DNA of 64,000 nt, taken from the NCBI GenBank assembly GCA_013400975.1, contig WBMZ01012071.1, positions 558,001 through 622,000 of the forward strand, given 5' to 3'. The position numbers and the translations under genes were made by a program. This document shows positions 40,301-53,200 of the stretch, piece by piece. Below the pieces are notes generated by a model. That model saw nothing but the letters and a program-made list of their open reading frames with translations. It had not been told where the DNA came from and made no database searches. Each line of letters begins with the position of its first letter. Position 1 is the stretch's first letter. Source of the stretch: Atrichornis clamosus (lineage: Eukaryota > Chordata > Aves > Passeriformes > Menuridae).

Positions 40301-41801
40301 CTGTGTATAGCACTGATAGCTTTATTGACTGTAAATACATGAATACACTTGCATCTGGCAATAAAAAGAAAACAAAATACCAGAGCTTTATGCACCACAT
40401 CAGAAAAAGTTATTAGCTTTCCTATTAAAGAGAGGCTGAAATGGGCTATGTCGGGTTTGAGTGAATAGTTTTTAAAATTGGCCATTGAGAAATTTATCTA
40501 CCATAACCATAGTACAGAAGATTAAGAATTAGACCTTGGATTGATGCCAGGTACTTGATCTATCTGTTAAATCCTAACTTCACACATATTTCAGAATTGG
40601 GTATGTTTAAACAACAGAAGCACTAATATACATGGAAAACACCAGTGCTGGAAAAGGTGAGATCATGGTCAACTCTGCTCTTTCCCCAAAAGTGTGCTCA
40701 TCCATCCTTTTCTTATCTTTATAAAACAATGCAAGATTTGCCTATACCACATGTATGTTTAACCACATGGATAGTCACAAAGAAGAGAAGCAAATACATG
40801 GGAGCATCATCATTCCTGGGAACCTCCTCACAACGTCTCCTTCATGGCACATTTTTTTCAATTCAAGGGTCAAAACAAGTCTTTTGGCTACTTAAGAAAG
40901 CATTCAGTGTACGTTTTGTTGCTGCAATCTTTGCAGTCCTGAGCTCTGGAAAGCTGGGCAGCCGGAAGCTGACCCTGGGAGACCTTGCAGGGGTGTCTCA
41001 CAACGCTAACACTCATCTTTGCAGGTCACTGCTGTGGAGTCTGAACACCACGTCTTTGAACGGGAGAGCCATTAGCGCACATTCAAAGATGAGGAGAGGA
41101 GGGAGCTGTGTTCACAGTGGAAACGTACAGACATTTCACAGCCAAGTACACCAACATTCTCATCCACAAATGCTGTGACTTCCACTCAGTAATGCTTGCA
41201 GCACCTACTGCAGCAGATGGCAGACTATCAAAGACGGCTTCAAAAGAAGACTGCACAAAAATGAACAATAGAATGTGGAAATAAAGGGAAAAAAGAAATT
41301 GACAGCAAAAATATCTTTGATGCAATGAAAAACTGAATCAATGTTAGACACAATCAGTTTCATAATTTTCTGAAGAACTAGGCTACTGACTTGCATTGTG
41401 AAGAAAAATTAATTTTACTTCAGCGTGCTGGCCTTTACAGAGAGATTTTCCCATGGAATAAAGCAGCAAAACACCTTACAGCTGAGAAATGCAAAATACT
41501 TCCTGTAATCTGTTCATTCCTTTTCAAATAAATGTGAAAGATTTTGACCCAAACTAGTTACATAGACTTATTCCTGGAGTTTAAAAAATACCTAAAGTCT
41601 GTGAATGTACAGTGCTTTCTGTTGGACCTGATCATAAAAAGGTCTGCTGGTGTTCCCAGAGTCTGCCAGACACATTGAGTTATGATCCGTTGCTTCAAAA
41701 ACTGGATAAAAATTGACTGCAACAAATGTTTCCTCTTTCTGTGATCCACACAACTTCTTATCTGAAGAATTTCAGGTGATTAACCTTTGTCAAGCCCCAT
41801 A

Positions 41802-41824
41802 TTCTTAACCTAGTAGGTTAAGAA
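41802..41824. repeat. 23-bp near-perfect palindrome (11-bp arms around one G)
   Basis: TTCTTAACCTA at 41802-41812, a single central G at 41813, and TAGGTTAAGAA at 41814-41824 are exact reverse-complement arms. Confidence 0.97.
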
Positions 41825-43329
41825 CCTAAGATCCTAAAAAAAAGTAATAGAAATCTATAGTGTGTTTTAGCACAGGTTGACCAATATTGTCTCTCTCCTC
41901 TTTTCTAGCCAATGACTTTTATCAAAATACATCGCTGAAGGGGCTCTCTGTTCTGCCTGCTACTATTTTATTCTGAGGCAAGACACAGGGAGGGAGGGAA
42001 TTAAGAAGAATATTAGCTTAAGTAAGCAGAACTGACTTTCCTGCTACTGGAAACCACATGACCTGTAGGGCTTCATTTTGTTATCTGAACTATTCCACAT
42101 TTTAGGTAAATTAGAAAATCTCTTTCGAATTAATTTAAAACTTCCACATGATGATGCTGCTGCAGCGCAAAATGCTAATCAGAAGTTGGAGATAAAAAGA
42201 CCCGCTAAGTCTCTTCTCTATCATTGAAAATCACCATTTGAATCCACAGCTAAAAGTAGGTACTCAGTACGTAATGCTAATTCAATCTCACAACAGGCAG
42301 GGTTTATGGGGGAAAAAAGAAACAAGTGTCTCCATCAACTTTCCCAAACATGGGACATGTTTATAGAGCCAAGTCCAGCAGTATCAGAGGAGCTTCCACT
42401 GATGGTCCAAACCAGTCAGAAGAGAATACTGACCACCTCACTGAGCTAATGTTTGATCCAGTTTGAAGTGTGTGTGTGCTGTACCTAAGAACTGAGGCTG
42501 TAAATTTCCCCCTTGAATCCAGTCCCTCCTAACTGAATGGGAAAATGTTTCCCAGAGTGGTTAAAAACCACACAGGTTATTATCACTCTGTGTGTGGAAA
42601 CACATGACTGAATTTCACAGGAATCTCAAAGAAGAAAGTCCAAATCCTCCCATGTCACCAGATCACACAGGCAGTTTAAATACTACTAACAGCACATGTT
42701 GAAATTACATTTTCAGCTGGATAAAGCAAGCTTGTTCATTTTTCACAACTGAAAGTTTATCCACAGTGCCTGATCTTTATGTAGACCAATTCAACACCAC
42801 CTGCCAGTGCACTGTACGTCAGGAAAATCAGTAGGAAGATGTTTTTAAATCAAAGAATTACCATGGGAATGTGCCAGAATAGCAATTCCATTATTTAGTG
42901 GCCACAATTAGTCTTTATAGCAAAGTTCATCTTGTGTTTAATACTACTGTTCCTTCCTGCATACATTCAAACCAAACAATGTATCTGCATTGGTTTGTAT
43001 TGTTACACTTTTCAATAAGCACCTTCTAAAACCCCCGTAACACACATATTTTATTTCCACAACTACAGTACATATTTCTATTTTTTCAGTTCACGAGTCA
43101 CATAACGTACCATCCAGCTATAATTTCTCATGAGACTGCTTAGTTCACTACAAGAATCTTAAAGTAGCAGTGTTCTTCGCCCACCATCCTCAGACTTTTT
43201 ACCTTACCCCCTCCATTTCAAGCTTCCTATTTTGCTTTTTTGCCTCTTTACTCCAATTAGTCAATGGAGGTAACTACACAGAATGACTGAAATCTTGTTT
43301 CTAAGGTACTTTCAGAGACCATCTGAGGT

Positions 43330-43870
43330 CAGCCGTGGCTTTGTCTAGCTGAATCTTCATAACCTCCACCTCTATGTGCTGATTTACTCTCTTTGCAAGC
43401 ATTCCTGCTAATGTACAACCTGAACATCCCAAGCCACAACCTACAGCCAATGCCTCTGGCTACCACAAGAACCACCACTGTAACTGCATTCCAAACAGCT
43501 GCAGCCTGCTATTACATTTCTGGTTTTCAAGAGCAAGCAAGTCCAGATCTCAGCCACCTCTCACAGGATGTGTGCTCTCTCTAGGCCCTGACCATCTTGG
43601 GAACCCCTCTCCATTGTCACAGCATCTTTATTGAAGGGGCAGGCCAAATGCCAGACACTGTTTCAGGTAAGGCTTCACCAGCATCAAAGAGAAATGATAA
43701 CCATATAGCTCAGTCTGCTATCAGACTCCTCCTCATGTAGCTCAGTAGGCTGCTTGTCTTATTCATGATGGTTCATATTCAACCTGGTGTCCATCACTGC
43801 CTCCGGATCCTTTACAGCAGGGCTGCTGAGCTGCCTGCCAGCTTCCAGCCCCTACGGATAGGGCATTAAC
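43330..43870 (-). mobile_element. Ancient CR1-like LINE remnant (3' region, minus orientation)
   Basis: The order of short phrases follows the reverse-oriented 3' portion of sauropsid CR1 elements: CATCCCAAGCCACAAC, then GGCCCTGACCATCTTGGG, a GGGGCAGGCCAAA...CAGACACTG stretch, CAGGTAAGGCTTCACCAG, and finally CAGGGCTGCTGAGCTGCC. Divergence is high and there is no open reading frame, so this is an old, dead copy. The limits are approximate. The assignment rests on remembered consensus features, not on an alignment. Confidence 0.5.
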
Positions 43871-46800
43871 AGGGAAGACTCCAACTTTACTTCTATCTAC
43901 AAGTGTATAAAAGAGCATATATTGGTACCAATAATAGACCCAGATTTTCTTGAAACATGCTATACCCTAGGCACTCAGAAAATTAATCATAAAAATTACA
44001 GTTCTGGGCTTTTGAGAAATGGTTTACTGTGCAATCATGTCTCTTCTGAATACTAGATGTTGCTTTTGATCTTTTTTGATACAACACAATCAGTAACACA
44101 TTTCCATAAAGCAGACAACCAAGATACACCGAGAATTGCAGAATGCTATATTACAAAACTTAACTGACTGTTTTCCCCTCTTTCAGCAGTGCTGTTCCTC
44201 TCTGCAGCCAGCTCTGAGGGTCCTAGGAGTGGCCACAGCAGACAGAATTGAGTAGCATTCCAATCAGCCAGCAGTAAATGCTTCAGTTCTCCTGTCAACG
44301 CATGTACCTACGTAATATTATATTGCTAAGCACATTAAAAGGGTTTTTCTTCACAGAAAGCTGCACAGAATGTATGCAGCTATTCGGTTTTTTGTCCATC
44401 TTATCTTTGGGACCATGATTTTCTGTTATTTATAGATGAGTTGTGCACTACATTTGTCTGGATTCTGGTTTTGTTTGTTCTTGTTAATGGCAGATGAAAC
44501 CTCCAGTTCAAATACGAACGGACAGATTATATTCTCTGAGGCCAAGGTACTGCAGGTTACTGAGTCTGCTGATGTTGAACAATGAATCTATTCACATTTG
44601 ATCTTGTAAAGCAGTCAACCTTTTTCTTCATATTAGTATTTTATGGACTGCCCTTCTGTCCTCACTTATTTCTTAGTGTTAGAACCAAACAGGACTTGTG
44701 TCCTGTCTGCCACAGACCACTCTATATTAACCAGAGTGTTCTATATTAAGTTCAGTGACTTTACAAACTTACAGCCTTTAAGCCCATAGGATTTTAGTGG
44801 TCCCAGGAACAAAAGCAGAAGCAGCAAGCCGTACTTATCCTGGGTCATGTACATGGCACACCACTTGCTAACTTCCCAGCAGGCACACAAACCTGGAAAT
44901 TCCCCTGCCTATCCAGGCAAGCCACTAAGTCTGAGGTCTGCGGGACAGAAAGAGGGACTTTGTATCCTTGCATTCAGGTTCAGTGCTGTACAAATTCCAG
45001 CATCTGTCAGCTACACCTACACAAGACATGTATCTGGATTTGCAAGTTACTCCTAGTTTCAGAGCCAAGCGTAGGCTGAAGAAGTCAAACTTCTAATATT
45101 CACAGGTGGTTTGTAATCCAAATACTTGACACAAAATCTGGCATCTCAGACACCTGCCAAGTTCAGATTTCCAATTACCTCACCGCCTTCCTGCTGGGAA
45201 GGGACAGATGCAGTAGCTCAGAGCGTGCCACAGGCTATCAGCACCCTTTCTCTCTGCAGTCTCCAAGGGACAAGGCTAGAGCAGGAACAAAATCAGCTCT
45301 GAGGGCTATAGGCATGTCCCTCCTCATTGTTTCTTCTCAGATACCTTAAATGTACAGATTTGTCTTACTGCAAGAATAAAGAGATAAAACCATTTTAATA
45401 GCAAAAAGCTTTTTTACAAAATTTCTATTTATTACGTATCAATTCTGCAGCATGGCAAATGCCAAGCAATATTTAAGAAATCATCAAAGACCTTTATCAA
45501 GTAATAAAGCAAAAGCTACTTCTATGAAATAGTAAATTCCTAAAAAATTAATTAATACATTTTCCAATGATACTTATATGGATTGGACCTTGTCCACATT
45601 AAAAATATAAGTTAGTAGAATTATTATGCTAAAATGCCTAATAAAGACTAATATTAAATAGTTACTTCTGAAAATAGGACTTAAACTTTTAAAATTAAAC
45701 CTTCAGTATTCAGTCATGGCCAAACTTAAGGTGACCATGATTTTCTAAGACTGTCTTATGACAGTAGAGTACATACAGCAAATGGGTTCACTTGGTTTTA
45801 CTTTCAAATACAAAACACAGAAAAAAATCGCAAATTCACTCTTTTGTCAGAGGATAGTTTATGTTACTTCTTTTTAAACAAACAAATTTCTTTTAAAGCA
45901 AGGATTTACATAAAAATTATTTACAACTTTAACCAATATTGAAGGCCTAGTATTATTAACATAATCTCAGTCTTTATCTCATTTTTATAGTAGGTTCTTC
46001 CATTATTTAAAAGTCATTTCCTGCGAACACTTATAATCTACAGAACATTGCATCAGTAAATCTGAATGTTAAGTATACATTATCAGTAGATACCACCACC
46101 AAGAGACTGTGTAAAGCAGATAAGATCACTACGCCAATCTGTCACTCAGTTTTTATGACTTCAGGCTCTCAGTACCCCTTATGTGGAAGAACAAAATCTC
46201 CGGTGCTGGTAAGAGGTCTTTCACAATCCCATACATATATATGAATGTGTCTCTGTGTGTATACACATATGCATAAAAGGCAACTTTGAAACTAAGGCAA
46301 GAATTAAAAGTTTCTTAGTTCATTTAGCACAGATAATGAGGCCAGATTTCTCTTTTGACACCTTCAGATGGAAAAAGTAACAGTTATAGAAACAATGGAA
46401 CCACTCCAATTACACAGTAATATGCTCAAGAAAAAAATTCCAAATTGAGGGAAGCACAAAGCATGTAACAGCAGAAAGATTTTGTTCTATAAAATTTTAC
46501 AAGCTACATATTATCTAATATATGAAGTCTAGTAAAGGGCTTGCATTCTGTCTTGTGCCTTCTAACTTCATATTTTAAGTGCTCTGTGGAAAACAAACTT
46601 CCTTTCTAAATCACCTGTTTTCTCTCATGTTTTCATGAATGTACAACGTATCTGCCACCAAAACTGTCAGAGTACTTTGAACAGATGCACCATGGTGTAA
46701 GGTGTGTATTTTTCTTGTATATGTTCATTGCTCAGTTACAGTGGATCCTCACTCGTGAGTGGGACTCCTACTACTGCAATGTAAGTAACCAAAACCATTG

Positions 46801-47180
46801 GCAATGCTTCTTTTACAGTAGGAGCATTAAAGTATTTTAACAGACAGAACACGAGGCCTTTCTACCTGCACCACCACATAGTTCTACTCTGGCTTTGGAG
46901 TTCATAATAGCCAAAAGTGCATGATGGCAATTGAGTATGCTGGTCCTCCCCTACCCAAGGAGATTAAGAAAAAAAGTATTTTCTTTCTGCATTTTAAGAC
47001 TAATACCTCTGCTGCAATTTTTCTATGTGTACTCTATAGAGGCTACAACCCATTACAAAATCTTATTGCAAAACTCAGAGTACGTGTTGACTATTTGTAG
47101 TTAGCGCATGTATTCTTTATGGCTGCTGATCAACTTGGATTTCATGGGCATAGGCTTTTTATACTTTAATGTCTTATTTC

Positions 47181-47252
47181 CTAAAAAAAGAAACCCACCA
47201 AAAAAAACCCATTAAAAAAAACCCCCAACCAAAACCCCAAACAAAAACCCTG
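47181..47252. repeat. A/C-rich low-complexity tract
   Basis: Alternating A-runs and CCC/CCCC blocks (ACCCACCAAAAAAAACCC-type) with no coding content. It may be a degraded poly(A) or simple repeat. Confidence 0.8.
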
Positions 47253-50200
47253 GTTCTACTGCATTTATCAAAACCAGGATGAAGGCAGCAAACACACGCA
47301 CCCCGACCAATGAATACTTAAGTCACTTTGAAATGAAAAATTTCCATTTCAGTAAATATACTGCACTGTAATATACTGAACTTTCACTAGAGAGCTGCTC
47401 AGTGACTGCAGTTACTGTCTTATTACAGAGTCCTGGACTGAAACGTGATAACACAGTATTTACTGATGCACTGTACTCACTGAGCGAGAGGCCTGGCAGA
47501 CAGATATCGTGGGGGAAACAGCACCAAGAAGAACAGCTGCTACCTCGGGCTGACTGCTAAGCAGCCAACAACACTCCCTGCAGCACTTGCCCTTTAGCAC
47601 AGGCAGGGCCTTGCTCAGCATCGGGGCAGCACCGCAGCGCCGCTGCCTTCCCAGAAGAGATGGCAGCCTGCAGTCTACAGGGAAGCCATACAAACTCTGG
47701 TAAAATATGATTACTGACAAGAAAATGAGAGTGCTGACAGCTCTCCACAGGTAGAAATTCCTGGGGTCTTCCACTTATCGCTAGAATGTGTGGTTTTTTT
47801 GTTATTCAAAAACTTTTGGTACTGATCTAATGGCTATAAAAGTATGTTGACCATCTATGGGCCACTGCATCTTCAGTAAAACCACCACTGCACAAGGTGT
47901 TTTCAGTGGAGGGTGGAGGATATTGAAAGGTTATACAGTATGAATTTAAGAAAAAGGCATAGCCAAGTGCAACACAAACTGGTAAGATTATATTATAGTC
48001 ACCTCAGGAGTACGGTGAAAGAGTACAATGAAGGTTTGGAGTTTTCTTTTGTGGTTTTCTGGTTTGTTTGTTTGTAAATAAAACAGAATTACTGATCTAT
48101 TTGACACACACATTAACTGTTACAGACCAACCACATACATTATACATCAAAATTATTTCCTACTGGAACCTTATGCACTCCACTGTAAATTGACAGTACA
48201 ATATTGTAACTTTCTGTTTGAAATCTGTTCTTTGAACAAACAAATAGCTTTAATTGTATGTACACAATAAAGCTGTAAAGGTAAGCAAATCCAAAGTAAA
48301 ACCGGCATAGGATAAACTGCAAACTCAGGAGAGATCCTGAGAGAGAATACTCCAAGCAGATGCATATGGAAATTCCTCAGTCAGCCCCTAGGAAGGATGT
48401 TATTTCACAGCAGCCACTTTTGATAGCACACTGGAACACAATGGAAGCCCTCTATCTGCTACTTACTCCATGAGTCCCCACCCCAGCTAAGAACACACCA
48501 TCATGGCACCAGCCCACACTTTAACAAAGGGAGATATGCAAGTCTCAGCCAAAACCAGAGTGCACTTTTTTTCTTGTATGTGTAAAGACCAGTCTAGAAC
48601 AGCATTAAATATTAAATTTTAATAACGACTGTACAAAACCACAAATAAAATTTTAAAAAGAATATATTTTGGTTTGGTGAAAGACACCCTTTCCCCAACT
48701 TTATTCATCTGCAGAGAAGTTTTTTGTAAGGTGATTTATTTGCTTGCACCACCTAGTGGAGTTTAGTTTAATCCACCAAAACAGTCAGAGGTCAGTTGTG
48801 TTCCTACTTCATGACATGAGTGACAGACTGCATTTTCTCACCACATAATGTTTCAAGCCTCCACAACTCACTAATAGCTCTACAGTGCTAAGTTTCCACA
48901 CATCTCTACAAATACAGCACAAAAAATGCAAGAAAACAATACCTATTTTGCTTGTATTAAGTTCTGCAGGAACTTAACAGAGATGTCACAGAAAACTGTT
49001 TGAGTTTCCAATTTGAAGTACGTGTCAACAGTACCCTTTCAGAGTGCACCACACACAAACTCCAGGGTCTGAACAGATGGTTAGGTGATAACAAGGCCAC
49101 ACACTGAGACTTGGAAGATTTCTACAGGACTTTTGAGTCAAACCCCTGGCAGAGGCAAGCACACAATGCAAAGGGTTCTGTCTGCAGGAGTGAGGACTCA
49201 TCAGGCAGCAGCAACCACTTGTGACATAGTCCAGCTGCAGCAGAACAAGCACCTACACTGCCTCTGTCATGGCTCCAGGTTGTTCCACCACAGTGTGTGC
49301 TCATAAACCGGCTGCTTTATAACAGCACAAAACTACTACACAAAGTCCAGGCACACCAGAAAAGTTTATCACATCAAACCCCAGCTGGTAACAGACAAGA
49401 ATTCATTAAGTATGCCATTCAGGGCTGGTATTGAAACACTAAACTGATCTTAATCCAGAATACATTCTTGTACCAGTATTCCTAGGGAAGAAGTCGCATA
49501 CTGGAGTAAGACGTCTGTTGCATTTGATCTGGAGCAGAAGTCACGCTATAGAGGCACTACAGAATGCTCTTAGATGAGGCAATTAAACAAGAGATCAGTG
49601 CCAAAGTGCCTCTATATCTTCTACATGAATTTTTCAGAGTAGGAACCTTTAGCATTTACAGAAATTCACAGAATTTCTTTCTTACAACATTCATTATTTC
49701 ACCACTTCAACTTAACCTGTTTCAGTTCTCACTTCAAGACAAACGTGCATTTGTAACACCTACAAAAGCAGAGGAGAAAAGAACGCTATGCCCACTTTAC
49801 AATAAGGAACTCATCACAAATATTTCATTTAGATGCACAGGAAGACTTTGGGGAATGATGTGAGACTTTTTACCCTTCTATAAACTTCCATATGAAAGAA
49901 GAGGAGAGGAAAATATTTTTGTTTTGCAGTGGTTTATAAAATAACCAAAATCTGTTTATTCAGAAACAATGCCTTTTTTTTCCAAAAGAAACAGATGCCA
50001 GTAACAACTGCTCTGACATGCACGCAAAGCCCCAGGCTACAGCTCTGTCTAGGACAGTTAAGTACCATCCACTGCTACACGACAGAATCATATCCTAACA
50101 ATGTGAGAGGATAACTGTGCTGCAGCCGAGCAGACAACAACACACTCCTTTGAAGAGAAGGCAAGGATTGAGTCAGACTGTATTACAAAGAAAGAATAAA

Positions 50201-53200
50201 GTGTTTGTTGTTCCCCTTTTTGTACTCAAACTTTCAGATTGCTTCCATCTTTATATGAAGCATTTTTTCAGGATACAATATTAAAGTGATTCTTTTTCAT
50301 AGTTTTCTTATTTTGCTAAGGTTCCAACATGGTCCATTTTGCTCTGTGAGGACTAAGATCAAATTTAAGACAACGGCTACATTGGAAGTAGGAAAGGAAA
50401 GATGCTAGCAATTTTATCCCTTGAACATTTGATGCCCACATAAAATCTAACCCTCCACAACTGTGAAGCAATATATAGGCAAAACAATAGACTTCTTACC
50501 CAATACCAATGCACTGCAGAATGCTGACTCCATTCAAAAAGACAAAAGAAGTATCAAAGGTCAGCCTTTAAATTAATCACTAATTGGAATATAGATTCAG
50601 ACACAAAGGCACAGGCATCTGATAGTACATGTTATTTTATGTAAAGAAGTTATAAATGGGCAAATCACATCTCTAAACTTAATAATGTTGCTCTTTCTGG
50701 AAATTTTGATGTCCATGAATTTTAAAGCTGCCTTTGCCTCTCCTGTACTGAAGGGCAGTGCTATGTGGACAGTTGACCCCATGTACTATCCCATGAAGGA
50801 CTCACAGTATTGTCACTGTGGGACCACATTTATTATTAGGACTTTTGGTCATGTTTCTACCATAAAATACATTTTCAAAGCCCACTCTACTGCACAGGTT
50901 AAGACCGTAGTTGCTCAGAAAGCCATTTGCAGAGGAAAAAAAGGCAAGAAGAAACCCCAACAAACAACAACTCATAAAACTTTCAATCATTTTAACCAAA
51001 TTCACAAAAGTAACTCCTTAATAGGCCTAATGGGGACTAAAGACTAAACTTTATTAATAGTGATTCTGTTTTTAAATAAAGGCAATCTGCTGCTTATCAG
51101 GGATTTCTAAGATAAAAGCTGAGCAGTAATCATATTTGCCTTAAATTTCATTTTTATTTTTAATGCTTTATGAAATGGCCCTCATATTTTCTGTTACATT
51201 TCTGCTCTTTTTACTCAGCTATTTTCTAAAGCACTGGTGGTTGCTATGGTAACTTTGGCTTTTTTCCCCCTCAATGTTCATGCAGGTTTTCATCAAAACC
51301 AATGAGTTTTTAAAATCTTATCTGCTCTATAACAATAGTTCTTTGACTAAGGTGCTGGATACTGTACCAGATGAGAATCCTGGTATTTCACAATAGCAAA
51401 TGAAAAAATTATAAGTTTTACTAAATTCTGAAAACTAGCAATTAAAGTGGGGGTTTTTAGGGGGGTTGGTTGTTTGTTTTTAAATGTCTGAGTCTTTCTT
51501 TCTTTCTTTTAATCTGCATATTCTTCAGGTAAAAGAAAAAGCCAATTTTTAAAAACAGTAACACTTAAAGAACAGAAGACCTTGTGTGGAAACTTTCTGA
51601 AAGAAAAGTAATTGCTGCTGTTTCACATAGACTAAGAAGGACACAACTAAACTAAATGAGAACTGTGTTATTTACTGTATTTCCACTACAGATTTACATC
51701 AGTCCAAGTCTCCCTTTCACAGAAAAAAGTACTTCTGGTCACTTTAATACAACATTTCTTAAGATGAGCACACAGTCTGTTACCAAGTTGATCTATAACC
51801 TACAGGAAACAAACTGCATGTGCCAACAAAGAGATGAGGTACATGCAAAGGCTTGAGCCATTTTCAAAGACTCTTCACCAAGATTCTATTTTAAATCTAT
51901 TTTCCCCATGAATACTTAAGTTTAGGGCTAAATTTTTCAATGCAGATTTGGTCTTTAAATTTTGCTTTTCCTTGTATTAATGCAAAGGAGATGCATTCTT
52001 GATATTTCCTACAGGACAGGGTTATATTCTTCTGCTCCAGATAGGAAGAACATCTCAGAAGGACTGCCCACCTTACTCACTAAGAGTAACACACACAGTG
52101 ACTCAATCAGACTGAGCTGACATAAAACTAAATCTACATACAGGACTGAACATTCAAAAAAATAAATCTACACCAAGCTACTGGCAACAAGGAGATTAAC
52201 TACTTCACTCACTAAGAGAGGTCCAAGACTAGCATTACTGGACTAAAGTTTTACCCCAATCCAATTACCTGGACCTGGTCCCTAACTTTGTCATGTTTAC
52301 AGGCAGGGCCATGCTGGAGACAGTTTGGTCTAGTTCAGCAGACAAGGCTATCGAAATAACCCTTGCTAAAATTAATTCACTCTTAACAGTGTCATTTTCT
52401 TGAGCAATATCAAAAATATGAGAAAAAATAGAAAGGCTTTACAAGCTAAGAAAATTACTATTTCGTAGAATTCAACTCCAAAAATGATTTTGTATTACTT
52501 TCTCTGGGGTTGGGTTGCATTCAATATCCATTTGCCTCAACAGTAATAATTAACCTTTTTGTCTTTTATTATGGTTATGAAAATTTGTTTTAATTTCAGG
52601 CTTTATAATCACAAGCACATTATGTCTTTTAACTTGAGTAGATTACTAACATGCATATTGCTGTTATTTCTGATTTCATTGATTCCCTCTCCTATTAACT
52701 TTTTTTTCAATTCAGTTTGTAAAGAAGCACACCTAAAAATTACTCTTCTATTTTACAAGGACAGGTGAGAATAAATAATCTACAAATTGCTTCACTTCAT
52801 CTTAGCAATTTTGTTTCTTTTCAAATTTCTAGTGAAGTTAGCTTTATTATATAGTTATTCTTTTTACAATTCTGATTACATTTAGCAAAATAATCTGATT
52901 ACTAGATGAGCACAGTAGGCATAAAATGCATTAATACATTAATTATTCCCTGTTTCAATTTACATTACCCTAGTTTTACTGAGACTTCAGTTTGTTACCA
53001 CGTGAAGGTTGAATATTCATTTGGCACATTAAAGATGGTTGGATTTCCTCAGTAGGTAGGACCTCCTTTCTAATGATGTCTGTATCAGCCACGATTTCTA
53101 CAGCTTTCTCTAATGCTCACAGCAAGATACAGGCAACAGTCACACAGCAATTAGGTGTCTTCCATAGCTGCGTTTTATGATATAATTACCAAGATGTAAA

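Noticed and set aside
40645..41178. Longest plus-strand open frame (177 codons).
   Set aside because: No recognisable domain, no promoter or splice context, and intronic location. A frame of this length is not surprising in 64 kb.
47460..47774. 104-codon minus-strand frame starting with a hydrophobic segment.
   Set aside because: No acceptor or donor consistent with PIGK and no match to any known PIGK portion.
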